The notes under the pieces were generated by a model. That model was not told the DNA's origin and did not search any database. It saw nothing but the letters and a program-made list of their open reading frames with translations. Position numbers and translations under genes: made by a program. Positions 1 to 10,543 of a DNA stretch of 64,000 nucleotides are shown in pieces; the first letter of the stretch is position 1; every line of letters starts with the position of its first letter. Source of the DNA: Calliopum simillimum (taxonomy: Eukaryota > Arthropoda > Insecta > Diptera > Lauxaniidae); contig OX638368.1 of the NCBI GenBank assembly GCA_951812925.1, positions 121,047,309 through 121,111,308 on the forward strand, written 5' to 3'.

Positions 1-115
1 AGTAGAATCAAAAGTGCTCCATTGGTTTTTCTCGTAATGAACACAAAATGATGCAGATATCGTGTTTAAGAGTTCTTCTAATTTTTAAGTCGGTTTTGGC
101 ATGAGTTTTCTTTGC
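1..115. repeat. Terminal part of an unnamed dispersed repeat, cut by the window edge
   Basis: The first 40 bases (starting AGTAGAATCAAAAGTGCTCC) recur in inverted orientation at 3442-3480 and in direct orientation at about 5947-5985. Homology with the third copy continues to about base 115 (both have ...TCTTCTAA.TTTT.AGT..). This behaves like the end of a dispersed element whose other end lies at 3480. No protein is encoded and I cannot name the family. Confidence 0.55.
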
Positions 116-1998
116 TTCATACAAAGTCCAACCGGTCTAGTAGAAGTTCGAAAAAGCCTTATTATATCTCTTTCTTATCCAACTTTATTGGATTTCTTAA
201 CACCCAATTACTAAGTTTTAGCAAATTTTTATTGATGACCTATTTGCCGTCTTTTTCAACGTTTCAAGATTTTTTGACTTTTTTTAGCAATTCTCGCGTT
301 TTTAAACATTTAACATTTTCTGCATTTTTCGAAGCTATTTAATATTTTACGAACTACTCATTTTTCATGTAAAGTTCTCCAAATTTTTCAATAGCTTTCT
401 GATTGTCTATAGAAAAAGTTTTCAATTTTAAAAATTTCTGCAAATTTAACTCTGTTTTTGTCAATATTTGTTTGTAACACTGAAGTGCCAATAAAGTGCA
501 GCAAAGTTTCACATTTTCAACTGCTTAATTTATGTTGTTTTTTTATTTTTTAAGTGCTCTACACTCAACAGAATTATTTTTAAAAAAAATGAAAAATCAT
601 TTCCCGAACTACACTCTCTTAATTTCTAAAAATCATTTTTATGTTCGCAAATGTTGTTTGTGTGCCCTAACACGCCTTCAGCATTAATCCATTAAATCAG
701 TGCAATAAGTAAATAATTGAGTATCAGCAGCGACTGTGGACTGATGGATGGATGAATGGATGGATGGATAGATGGATGGTCGAATGTATTTCAACGAGAA
801 TGTTGGTGTGAACTATTATTTTGCTTTTGCTACTTGAGAGACTTTTGAATTAATTGAATTAATTTTTAAGTATTACTTTGCTCGTAATCTTGAGCTTGCT
901 GTAGGTTTGCGTAGTGCGTCCAACTTTTTAATGGCGTTTTTGCAATTTTTGTTTGATTTAAACTTTTTACTTTAAAGATAAATTATTAATTTTCTGTCGC
1001 CTACTTAATTTTGTTAAAGTTGTTGAATAATAGAAATTGTAAATTTTGATTTTCTTTACGTCCGGAAGTTTTTTTTTTTAAGTCGGAAGAAAATCTTAAC
1101 TTTTTTAAACTAGAGAACTTTCCTATTGGGAATTTCGTATTCTTTTTGTTGAAACCTGATAATTTTTATGATAAAAATATATCAAATATTTTAAAGTTGA
1201 GGTATGAAGACAGCGAAAATTCTCTTACACTATTTATTCATATGAAAATACATTTTATAAATTTGAAAAATAAAATATATGCCATTGAAATAATCAAATT
1301 AAAATTATTAGTTTAACCCAACAAGAACTACAGTTGATAAGATCCTGAAGTTTTTAGGACTCAAGCTATAGTTATAGGAAAAAAATTATTCTAAGTCTGG
1401 CTTAGAACCTGCTCAATGACTGGGTGCTATATGGCACCGCTGGGCATTCGTATACATTTTTTTGTTTTTATTTATTAGGAAAATTTTACTTTTTGTGGTT
1501 AAAAAAAGTCTTTATAAGTACTTTAAACAATTAAATTAAATATTGTTTAGCACTAATAGGTCAAAAGATGGCTCAGACTATGACGTAATTAAGGAGAAAA
1601 GTCATAACATATTCGACTGCAATAAAGCATTCGATTGCCTAATTAATTTAAATTTAATTACTAAAAGTCAAAAATCAAAACTCAACATGTAGATTTTATA
1701 TGAACAATGCAAATTGTTTTGTGATGCGATTAAGCACTAGATACTTTGTATCGATACCCATACAAAAAAAAAGTTCGCAGTAAGCCCCCCATTTTAAAAG
1801 CTTATCGGTTTTGATTTTAATGGAAAAACATTTTTTTTTTCGACCTCTAAATAATATGCTATTTAATTTTTTCCTATTGCTCCACCATTTGACGTTCGAT
1901 CATCTCAATTTAAAAATTTTTTTCGCAGTAGGCTTTGAATTGAATGTACCAAAACTATGGTTTTCAAATTTCGTCCCTAGTCAGTCATATGCTTAAAA
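116..1998. other. AT-rich non-coding stretch with a GGAT microsatellite
   Basis: No open frame here looks like a protein. A short GGAT/GATG microsatellite lies near 738-780. The stretch around 240-470 is a T-rich run of sentence-like TTTT..GA repeats without a clear period. I see no gene, RNA gene or regulatory site. Confidence 0.5.
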
Positions 1999-2864
1999 AT
2001 GGCAAACGAGCTATTAGTTCGAAAGTCTATAATAAAAATTTTTGAAGACCACCCGCGGTGGACTACCAATAGAATTGCTCGGAATGGCAAAGTTAATGTG
2101 AAATGGGTAACAAGAGTTCTGACAAAATTTAAGAAGACTTGGATGTCTGTCAAAAGCCAGGTTCTGCGAAAGAAAAAGGAATCCGTGACCAAAATAAAAA
2201 GAAGAACTTCTTTACAATTTTCAAGAGAAGGTACAAAAAGTTTCTGACAGAAAACAGAAAACAGCACGCCATAAAATTAAAAATTAATTTTTTACCAAAA
2301 ATTCGAATGCTGCATCATGGACGACGAAACGTATGTTTTAGTCGATTTCACGCTGCTTCCTGGCCAAAAATTTTACGCTGTAGACTCGCGAGGGAATGTG
2401 GACGAAAGCTAAAGTCAAAAAAGCAGTCAAAATTTCCTCGTCAGTTCTTGTTTGGCAAGCAAAGTGCAGTTGTGGCAAAAGGAGCAATTCTTTTGTAACC
2501 ACTGGAACCCTACCTAAACACCAAATTCTATATTAAGGAATGCTTGGAAAAATAACTTAAGCCTTTCCTACAAAAGCATGAAGTTTTCACTTTCTTTTGG
2601 CTAAGCCTGGCATCTTGTCATTATAGTAAATTGGCCTTGGGGGGGTACTCAAGAAATAATGTCATTTTTGTGCCTCTTGAAGCAAATCCTTCAAACTGTC
2701 CAGAACTCTGGTCAATTGAAAGATTCTGGACTTTGGTCAAAAAGAAGATAAAGGCAACAAAAAAAGTTTCCAACGATGTTAAAAATTTTCGAGAAAAGTT
2801 GTATTCAGCAGCTAGAAAGCAATCAAATAATACTATAAAATCCTTAATGGAAAGAAAGCCATAA
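1999..2864 (+). pseudogene. Tc1/mariner-superfamily (DD37E-like) transposase, decayed
   Basis: Transposase of a cut-and-paste element, broken. The N-terminal helix-turn-helix region starts at ATG 1999 (MANELLVRKSIIKIFEDHPR, ending in a stop near 2245). The catalytic core reappears in another frame from about 2313 (MDDETYVLVDF, the first catalytic Asp context) with in-frame stops. The last part, 2590-2864, carries the family signature NPSNCPEL.SIERFW followed by a basic C-terminus. The second catalytic Asp seems to be Ser in FWLSLASCHY, where related proteins have an Asp just before LASCHY. Counting from that position to the Glu of SIERFW gives 37 residues, which fits a DD37E arrangement. At least two frame changes and several stops make it inactive. 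I could not define its terminal inverted repeats. Family assignment is from motif recognition only. Confidence 0.75.
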
Positions 2865-3573
2865 AAGTTCCAAAAAAAATTTGTAAAAAAAATATTATTA
2901 AAATCTTAGATACGTTATAAAAATGGTAATAAAATTTAAGTTCAAGAATGAGTTTATCTTTTAAAATCGAACTACTAGTTCCAGAGATTTTTTGCATCAG
3001 ACAATTTTATCGATCGCAGTCCTTAATCTCAAAAATTTTTTCGACTAATTGTACTCATTATCTCAGTTGCTACCACCCTAAGGTGTCAAAGGTACCTCAT
3101 AAGACTGAAGCCCTTAAAAAATCATAAAATTCATTTGTACAAAGTTTTCTCAAATTGTTGAAATTGAAGAAGTTTTAGTGAATATAAAACCTCAGTACAA
3201 AATATGAAAAACAAGATGTTTCTAAAATGAAAATCGCCCTATAAAACTATGCAAGATTCTTTTTTTTTTAATTAATTTGCATACTGTTTGAAATGTCAAA
3301 TGTTAATTTACTGAAGATGCCTTTTCTTAATAGGGAAGTAAGTACATGCATACATTAGACCGGGTTGAAATTAAGATTAATCCCGAAATCGAATCAAAAG
3401 TTAAATGAACTCTTAAAAACAATATCTGAATAATTTGTTTTCCATTCTGAGAAAAATTATTGGTGCACTTTTGATTCTACTGAAGGCCAACCTTGGCAAA
3501 AAAAAAAACATGTTTTTTGGTCATAACTTTTTTTTTTCATTATGAAATGAATATCCAAGTGTGCTTTAAAAAT
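2865..3573. other. Non-coding AT-rich DNA with the inverted partner of the window-start repeat
   Basis: No supported gene. Bases 3442-3480 are the reverse complement of the first 40 bases of the window, so the decayed transposase at 1999-2864 lies between two inverted copies of one sequence. Homopolymer A and T runs occur near 3250 and 3500. Confidence 0.45.
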
Positions 3574-4093
3574 AAAGATTATGTTCTTGCAAAAATTTTG
3601 GCGTTCATATTTTTTATTTTTTTTTTTTTCTGATGGGGTATAGATAATATTCAGTTCCAAAAATTGATTTTTATGTTTTTCAATAATAAGGTCGGGAAAA
3701 CGATTTTTTACTCAGAAGCAAGGCACCTAACGAAAAAAAAGTACACGGCAAAAAATAATAAGAATTATTCAAAGAATACGTGTGAATTTTTTCAGAATTT
3801 TTGGAAATTATTTTTTATAAGTACAATATTTTAGTTTTTTGATAGTTTTGAATAATTATAAAATATCTCAAAAATTTCTGAAAAAATTCACACGTATTTT
3901 TTGGATAATTCTAAGCATTTTTTTCCTTAAAAATTTTTTTCGTTAGATGCCTTGCTTTTGAGTAAAAAATCGTTTTTCCTGTCGCGTAATTGAAAATCGT
4001 TAAAAGTCGATTTTGAAACGCGAATTTTATCCATACCCCGAAAAAAAAGTTATAATTTTTAAACGCCAAAATTTTTGCAATAACATTGTCTTT
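3574..4093. repeat. Foldback (palindromic) element, about 520 bp
   Basis: Two arms of about 250 bp are imperfect reverse complements around a centre near 3833. Matching landmarks are GCAAAAATTTTGGCGTT (about 3595) against AACGCCAAAATTTTTGC (about 4063), GGGGTATAGATAA against TTATCCATACCCC, and CTCAGAAGCAAGGCACCTAACG against CGTTAGATGCCTTGCTTTTGAG. The inner arms share AATACGTGTGAATTTTTTCAG. No protein is encoded. It abuts the GGGAGGTGCCACGCCC repeat on its right, so it may be an insertion into that repeat. Confidence 0.75.
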
Positions 4094-4429
4094 AAAACTT
4101 TTGCTTTTATGGGAGGTGCCACGCCCCCCTGTCCAATTTCACCGAATTTTTGTTGAGAGTTTTCATTTATAATATTTAGCGTCTGAGTCGAATTTGGTTC
4201 GAATATCTCAAAAAACGCTTTCAGTATAGCGCTTTGAAGCTTTTGCTTATATGGGAGGTGCCCCGCCCTCTTGTCCGAATTCATTCAGTTTTTTCTCAGA
4301 GCTTGCGCTTGCGCTTAGTATCTATGCGTATTTTGGTTGCATTGTCGTCAGCCAGCCACCCAGCCAGCCAGCCAGACAGACGGACATGGCTATATTGAAT
4401 CAGGAGGTGACGCTGATCAAGAATATATA
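4094..4429 (+). repeat. Dispersed GGGAGGTGCCACGCC repeat, left part (interrupted)
   Basis: Two degenerate monomers of about 150 bp each contain TTTTGCTT.TATGGGAGGTGCC.CGCCC (near 4098 and 4240). They are followed by a CCAGCCAGCCAG tract and the conserved tail CAGACAGACGGACATGGCTA then TATTGA.TCAGGAGGT.ACGCT.ATCAAGAATATATAT. The same order occurs at 26870-27452. The element breaks at 4430, where a foldback is inserted, and resumes at 5850. Short open frames that read QTDMAILNQEVTLIKNIY are shadows of this repeat, not genes. Confidence 0.7.
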
Positions 4430-5849
4430 TTAGGATGGGCCGATTTGAAAACTGATCTGGGCTACCCCCCTATGTTAAAGTTCATTCAATTCTTTGAATA
4501 TTTGCCCAAGGAACTATACCTCTGCGTTCAACTTTAGTTCGGCGCATTTTTGATTGAAAATTTTACCTTTTATGAATATTTTTTTTATTTTCATACTAAA
4601 TTTTAAAAATTTTTATAAAGACAAAAGTAATGTTATTATATGAGTTCGCTGGTATTCTGTCAGTAATCAATTAAATTGGATTATGTTTACACGAAAAGTT
4701 TACTTGATTGTGTGGAATTGATGTTATATATTTAAAAAAGTGATATGGGTCAAATAGCCGATTATTATGACCGACTTTCAAAATAAACTATTCATATTTT
4801 TGGATGAATTTTTTCAAACAAAACACCAACCTAGACTGAAAGTTCATTCAATTTGATGAAAATTTGCCCAAATACCCATACCTCTACGTTCGACTTTAGT
4901 TCGGCGCATTTTCGATTTAAAATTTTACCTTGCGTTTAATATTTATTTTTATGCTTAATTTTCAAAATTCTCATAGAGACAAAAGTAATATCATAATATG
5001 TTTTGGCTGGTATTCTGTCAGTATTCAATAAAATTGGGTTCAATTTTTACGAAAAGTTTACTTGATAGCGTGGAATTGATTATATTTATTCCAAAAAATT
5101 TTATCGTTCAAATAACCGATTTCAAAATAAACGAGTCATATTTTTACATGTATTTTTGGTATATATAATTTTTTTAAATAAATATTATCAATTTTACGCT
5201 ATCAAGTAAACTTTTCGTGGAAACAGAATTCAATTTTATTGATTACTCACAGAATACCAGCCAAAACATACTATGATATTACTTTTGTCTCTATGAGAAT
5301 TTTGAAAACTAAGCATAAAAATAAATATTAAACGCAAGGTAAAATTTTAAATCGAAAATGCGCCAAACTAAAATTGAACATAGAGGTATGGTTCCTTGGG
5401 CAAATATTCATCAAATTGAATGAACTTTCAGCCTAGGTTGGTGTTTTGTTTGAAAAAATTCATCCAAAAATATGAATCGTTTATTTTGAAAGTCGGTCAT
5501 AATAATCAGCTATTTGACCCATATCACTTTTTTAAATATATAACATCAATTCCACACCATCGAGTAAACTTTTCGTGTAAACAAAATCCAATTCATTTAA
5601 TTACTGACAGAATACCAGCCAAATCATATAATGACATTACTTTTGTCTTCATAAAAATTTTTAAAATTTAATATGAAAATAAAAAAAATATTCATAAAAG
5701 GTAAAATTTTCGATCAAAAATGCGCCGAACTAAAGTTGATTTCAGAGGTATGGTTCCTTGGGCAAATATTCATAGAATTGAATGAACTTTCACATAAGGG
5801 GGTAGCCGAGGTCGATAAAATTTCGTCCATACAATTTGGCCCACCCTAA
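4430..5849. mobile_element. Foldback element A-B-B'-A' with TATATA target duplication
   Basis: The ends are TTAGGATGGGCC (left) and GGCCCACCCTAA (right), inverse of each other with one mismatch. Each arm is about 700 bp and is itself a tandem duplication: unit A (about 4484-4800) and unit B (about 4840-5130) share TTCGGCGCATTTT.GATT, GGTATTCTGTCAGTA and GAAAAGTTTACTTGAT, and both recur inverted as B' (5170-5430) and A' (5445-5800). The flanks show TATATA at 4424-4429 and 5850-5855. Removing the element restores GAATATATATACTTTTCTAT as found uninterrupted at 27363. No open frame looks like a transposase, so it is non-autonomous. Superfamily unknown. Confidence 0.85.
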
Positions 5850-5940
5850 TATATATACTTTTCTATAACTGCCACGCATCCTCTTCTGCGTTACAAACGG
5901 AAGGACAAAGTGAATATACCCTGGGTGTAGGGTATAAAAA
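5850..5940 (+). repeat. Dispersed repeat, right part, with terminal hairpin
   Basis: Continuation of the repeat interrupted at 4430. It carries TCTGCGTTACAAACGGAAGG and ends with TACCCTGGGTGTAGGGTA (5917-5934), a self-complementary hairpin, then TATAAAA. The same tail occurs at 27433-27450, and a fragment of it at about 42375-42400. Confidence 0.7.
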
Positions 5941-5946
5941 AAAAAA

Positions 5947-6065
5947 AATGACCAGTGGAACCAAAAGTGCTCCATTGGTTTTCCCTGGAAGAAAAAAAAA
6001 AAATTATGCTGGTACCGTTTTCAAGAGGGTCTTCTAACTTTTGAGTTGATATAGGGATGAATCTA
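5947..6065. repeat. Second direct copy of the window-start repeat
   Basis: AACCAAAAGTGCTCCATTGG (5959-5978) matches bases 6-26 apart from one difference, and the similarity continues through TCTTCTAACTTTTGAGT. It gives independent evidence that this sequence is a dispersed repeat end. Confidence 0.5.
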
Positions 6066-6739
6066 AATTTCGACTCTATCTGTCATACATATATCTAAGT
6101 TTGAAGGTAAAATTGCATTTCTCTGTACGGAAAATGGTCGCTCATAATAGGTTAATGCATATGGTTATTAGAGCGCCCACAAGATATATGAAATGTGCAA
6201 AGTTGTGAATTTGTTTGCTTCCCGTCCATTTCCTGAAATTAGAGGTCAAAAAAATAAGATCTCAAAAAAAAATTTGGAATCGGTAGTGGAAAAAACCCAG
6301 CCGGTTTTCGATCAAAGGTCGAAAAATTGACTAAAAAAAGGGAAGTCGCTTTAACTGCCCGTTACTTCAAAACTGTTCATTTTTTCATAATATTTTCAAG
6401 ACAACTTTTGTAGAACATGACTAGGTCAATATTATCTTCTTAAAAAATTTTGTTCCAAAAATTCAATTTGTTGTTGTTTCGGTACAAAAACTTATATTTT
6501 TTAAGCAAATTTTCATGACTTTTTTTCTATAAATTGTTTTTTTGTAATTTTCAAAGGGCGGAATATTTGTTCTGGAATTCTTATATTGCATGGGGTTAAA
6601 TGTTAATTAATTCAACAAAAAAAAAAATTATTTAAAAATATTAAGTTTTAGGATATGGAGCCGGTCTCAATGTTGGAAAAAAAATAGTATTCTAATCTTT
6701 TTTCTTATAATCGCTACTTTCTTGGATGCAACAAAATGC

Positions 6740-7035
6740 ATTTTTAGTTATTATTGAATGCATCACTTAGAACTGCTTCTTGCCTTTAAAATGAGCTATG
6801 AAATGGGTTTGTACGACCTTTTTTCAAAAAGTTATGATCATTTTAAAATGACATCATGAAAGTTAGAAATAATGTATGGATTTTCTATAGCAATTGCCAT
6901 ATTACTATATCTTTTATAATGTTATTTTAAAATGGTCATAATTTTTTAAAGAAAATCATACAAAACCATTCTGTAACTCATTTTGAAGAAAAAGAACAGT
7001 ACTAAATGACGCATTTAATAAAAAAGACCAAAACG
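6740..7035. repeat. Internal palindrome inside the hAT element
   Basis: AAAATGAGCTATGAAATGGGTTTGTA and its surroundings (6789 onward) are matched in inverted order by TACAAAACCATTCTGTAACTCATTTT (about 6958-6984). The flanking ATGCATTTTTAGTTATTATTGAATGCATC echoes GACGCATTTAATAAAAAAGACC. It could be a nested foldback insertion or part of the original element. Confidence 0.55.
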
Positions 7036-7539
7036 ATTTTGTGCGTGTTCTACACAACCTCAAAAATCGTGTTTTTTGAACATAAGTGATACAGCAACTT
7101 CGCGTCCAATTTCGAATTCAGCATTAATAACTACATCTAAAATGACTATTTTGGTTTTGATTTGTAGCCGTTTTTTTTTAAATACCGTTTTTCGACCTCA
7201 TTTTAAAAACTATGCCATGAACCGATTTTGAAAACTTTTTTTTCTTATTCAGTAAATGCTCAGGTGCAGTTCTCGACAACTTGATTGAAATTTTTTCCTG
7301 AACTGCGTGCACGAATTTGGAAATTTTCGATTATCTCTGCTGGAACAGCCCAAAAACGCACTAAAACGAAAATAAATGCAATTTTCGTGTTCAGCAATCC
7401 CAAATTAGTTTAGAAAATATGACTACTAAAATGGTTTCCTACCAAATTAAAAATTAAGAAGAAAAATTAAAAAAATAAATTATTTTTCTTAACTTTGAAA
7501 TGGGCTCCATTTCTTAAAAACTAAAATTTTTTAAAATTT

Positions 7540-7724
7540 CAGGCTTAATGGTCAAGTTAGTTTGAATAAATTAAAACATTTATTTTATTTTATTTAACCA
7601 ACGTTTTATAAATAAAATAAACCCTGAAGAAGTGGGGAACTACCCACGAAACGTTGGTTAAATAAAATAAAATAAATGTTTTAATTTATTCAAACTAACT
7701 TGACCATTAAGCCTGAAATTTTCA
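7540..7724. repeat. Near-perfect palindrome nested in the hAT element
   Basis: Arms of about 75 bp (TTTCAGGCTTAATGGTCAAG ... ACCAACGTTT at the left, AAACGTTGGT ... CTTGACCATTAAGCCTGAAA at the right) are almost exact reverse complements. They flank a short loop that contains GAAGAAGTGGGGAACTACCC. The high identity relative to the outer arms suggests a younger insertion. No coding potential. Confidence 0.7.
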
Positions 7725-8226
7725 TTAATATTTAATATATTGGTCGATATACACATATTTAAAATTTTTTAGTAATTTTTCTCTTAAGTTAATTAACATT
7801 TAATTCCCTACAATACAAGAATTCCAGAAGAAATATTCCACCCTTTGAAAATTACAAAAAACCAATTTATAGAAAAAAAGTCATGAAAATTTTCTTAAAA
7901 AATTTAAGTTTTTGTACCGAAACAACAACAAATTTAATTTTTGGATCAAAATTTTTTAAGAAGACAATGTTGGCCTGGTCATGCTCTACAAAAGTTGTCG
8001 TGAAAATATTATAGAAAAATGAACAGTTTTGAAGTATCGGGCAGTCAAAGCGACTTCCCTTTTTTTAGTCAAATTTTCGACCTTTGATCGAAAACCGGCT
8101 GGGTTTTTTCCACTACCGATTCCAAATTTTTTTTTGAGATCTTAGTTTTTTGACCTCTAATTTCAGGAAATGGACGGGGAGCAAGCAAAATCAGAATTTT
8201 GCACATATGGGCGCTCTAATGGTTAT

Positions 8227-8592
8227 GGAAAAAATCAAAATCGGTTAGGTTTTTTTGAAGCATAAGTTTATGTTTTGTATTATTACATTGTTGCTCAATC
8301 AAGTTTTTCGCATGTGCATTTTTTTTTATGAGTATTTTCGTATTGGGATAGAAAGTATGTCCATAAACTTTGCTCTTGATATATTTGCTTGGAGGAGCTA
8401 GAATTTTAATTACTTTTTCAGAAACTAGTAAATTGAATTTCATTTTATATCAGAAAATGTGTCGATTTCTAGTTATTTATCGAGCGAAGCATTGGTAATA
8501 AACATATTATGCCTTTAAGGTGAATGAAGAAAATTAAAAAATGTTTATAGCTTATTCCCACAAAAAAAAAAAAAAAAAAAAAAAATTTGCGT
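8227..8592. other. AT-rich spacer with poly-A run
   Basis: No supported gene. A poly-A run of about 24 bases lies at 8561-8585, immediately left of the next inverted-repeat element. Confidence 0.4.
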
Positions 8593-9739
8593 AAGGTAAG
8601 TGTACCGAATTACTTGCTAATACGTAATTCCGTCAGTTTTTCCTTTTTCTTGAGCAATAAGGAAACTAAACGCATTTTCAAATATTTTTAAGCCAAAACA
8701 TACTCCATGCTATCAATTAATGCCAAGAAATTAAAATTAAATTGTTTTTATTAGCTAATAACCCTACAATGATGTTTCATATAACAAATTTCCAATATCC
8801 TTGATTTCGAATGCGAACGTTGTACATTAGTACTAGGTAGCATACAAACAGTTTCCAGGGTTACATATTTGGATATGTAATTGAAATTTTTCAAATTAAC
8901 AATTTGTTATACGTAACTTAAATAACATTTCTAATAGTTTTGAAGCAAAATGGACTATTTTTTATAAAAAAAGTATGATTTTATTTCTGCCGGAATTAGG
9001 TGCATAATTTTGTATGAGTGAACGCTATTCCGTGACTATCACGTTATTAGGTAAAAAATAACTTTAAATTTTCGAAAATTAACTATTGATAGTTTTAAAA
9101 TATACACATAACTTTTTTGTCACATAATAAGTAAACTTTTCTGAATGGAGTGATGTAATTACGGCATATGATTTTCCCTTTCAAAACTATGAATAATTGT
9201 GTACAATGTGAAAAATTCTCAAACAAATTTAAGAGAAGCTATGAGCTATGCCGGAATAACATGCATAGATTTGTGCAATTGAACCTAATTTCCCGATTAT
9301 TTTTATTTAATTGACTACTTTATTTGTAATGTGAACTTACTTATGTTCCTTAAAGAAAACAAAAACATACATAATGTAAGCAGAATTAAAGATAAATAAA
9401 TTTTATAATGTATGAAATGAAGTAACTTGATGTTTTTGATTGTTGTGTACATGAAATAAATCAAATTTTAAGTTAGCACGGAATGGGGTACACGTGCTTA
9501 CGGAATTAGATTCAACGCAAAATTTTAGTCCGCTATTAGGGACAAATTCAGAGCAACGAAAAGTATAAAGAATTATCATACTTTAAAGGTTATGGTGCTC
9601 AAATCTAGCACTAATCGACTCCGGATAAATCATTCCTTATGAAAAATCAAATTTTCGATCTTAAAATTGAGTTGTAAGACTCGAAATCGCTTTAGAAGCA
9701 GAAACACTTTAACATGCCGTAATTCGGTATACTTACCTT
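8593..9739. mobile_element. Unclassified TIR element, 1.15 kb
   Basis: The left end AGGTAAGTGTACCGAATTAC (8594-8613) is matched by GTAATTCGGTATACTTACCT (9719-9738), inverse with one difference. The interior repeats short related phrases (CGTAATTCCGTCAG, CCGGAATTAGGTG, CGGAATGGGGTAC, ACGGAATTAGATTC), as subterminal repeats of non-autonomous DNA transposons do. No protein is encoded. I could not find a convincing target-site duplication, so the exact ends and the superfamily are open. Confidence 0.65.
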
Positions 9740-9740
9740 A

Positions 9741-10541
9741 GGTATTACAATAATATATAATATTTTGTAATTTTATTTTATTATTTTATATATATTTAAT
9801 GAAAATCTAAAGAACAGTAAGGAAAATTTTTGAAGGAAGGATAGCATCTTAGCCTATAAATGCGTTGTTTTTTAAGGTGTTGATGTTTTCTTTTTACAGT
9901 ATAGCTTCTAATAAACTAAATAGGAAATCATTTGAACTAAAGAAGAAAAGAATAAACGAAAAAAGAAATAAGTTTTTAGCTCAACCCATAAAGTTTAAGT
10001 CAATGTAACAACCCTGTCATATACTTAAAATGATTTTGAAGAAACCTCACTTCGACAGTCGGTAAGTAATATCATCATTCTGTACAAATTAAAATGAAGA
10101 ATAGCTAATAAAGAAAGAAAGGAAGTAAATAAAACAGGAAAGGAAAAAATGAAAAAGGTGAATGTCAGTAAAAGGAAGACGACATCATTTCTCAAATAAC
10201 AAATAACAATTACAAAAAGAAATAGTTAAAGAAAATTAACGGAGTGTATTATACAAATAACAAATAAAAACTCACGATAAAATACACAGGAAATTGTATG
10301 TGCTTCTGCAGGGTGTAGCACCAAAGCTACTCTTCTATCGTCAAATTTCATTCAGCGATGAGACTCATTTTTACTCGATGGCTTTATCAATGAGTAAAAT
10401 TTTTGCATGTAGACTTTTAACCAAAACAGACCAAAGCACTTCCATTGCATTACGGTACTTAAGTTAATATTATATGATCAGGTCTGGCGAAGTAAGTATA
10501 AAAATTGATTGCCCGGATCGTTTTGGAGAGCTTGACGTCAG
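9741..10541. other. AT-rich non-coding stretch
   Basis: A-rich sequence with many AAAGAAA-type runs and no protein-like frame. I see nothing else in it. Confidence 0.4.
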
Positions 10542-10543
10542 TA

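Larger units (their letters stand above)
6169..8218. mobile_element. hAT-type non-autonomous foldback transposon, 2050 bp
   Basis: The termini are TAGAGCGCCCA (6169) and TGGGCGCTCTA (ending 8218), perfect inverse copies. They are flanked by an identical 8-bp direct repeat ATGGTTAT (6161-6168 and 8219-8226), the target duplication size of hAT elements. The inverted arms run about 450-470 bp inward (6169-6640 and 7770-8218) and share, among others, CCCAGCCGGTTTTCGATCAA and its complement. The middle holds further palindromes but no transposase reading frame. Mobilisation would need a hAT transposase from elsewhere. The TAGAG start and 8-bp duplication are seen directly; the hAT assignment follows from known properties of that superfamily. 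Confidence 0.88.
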
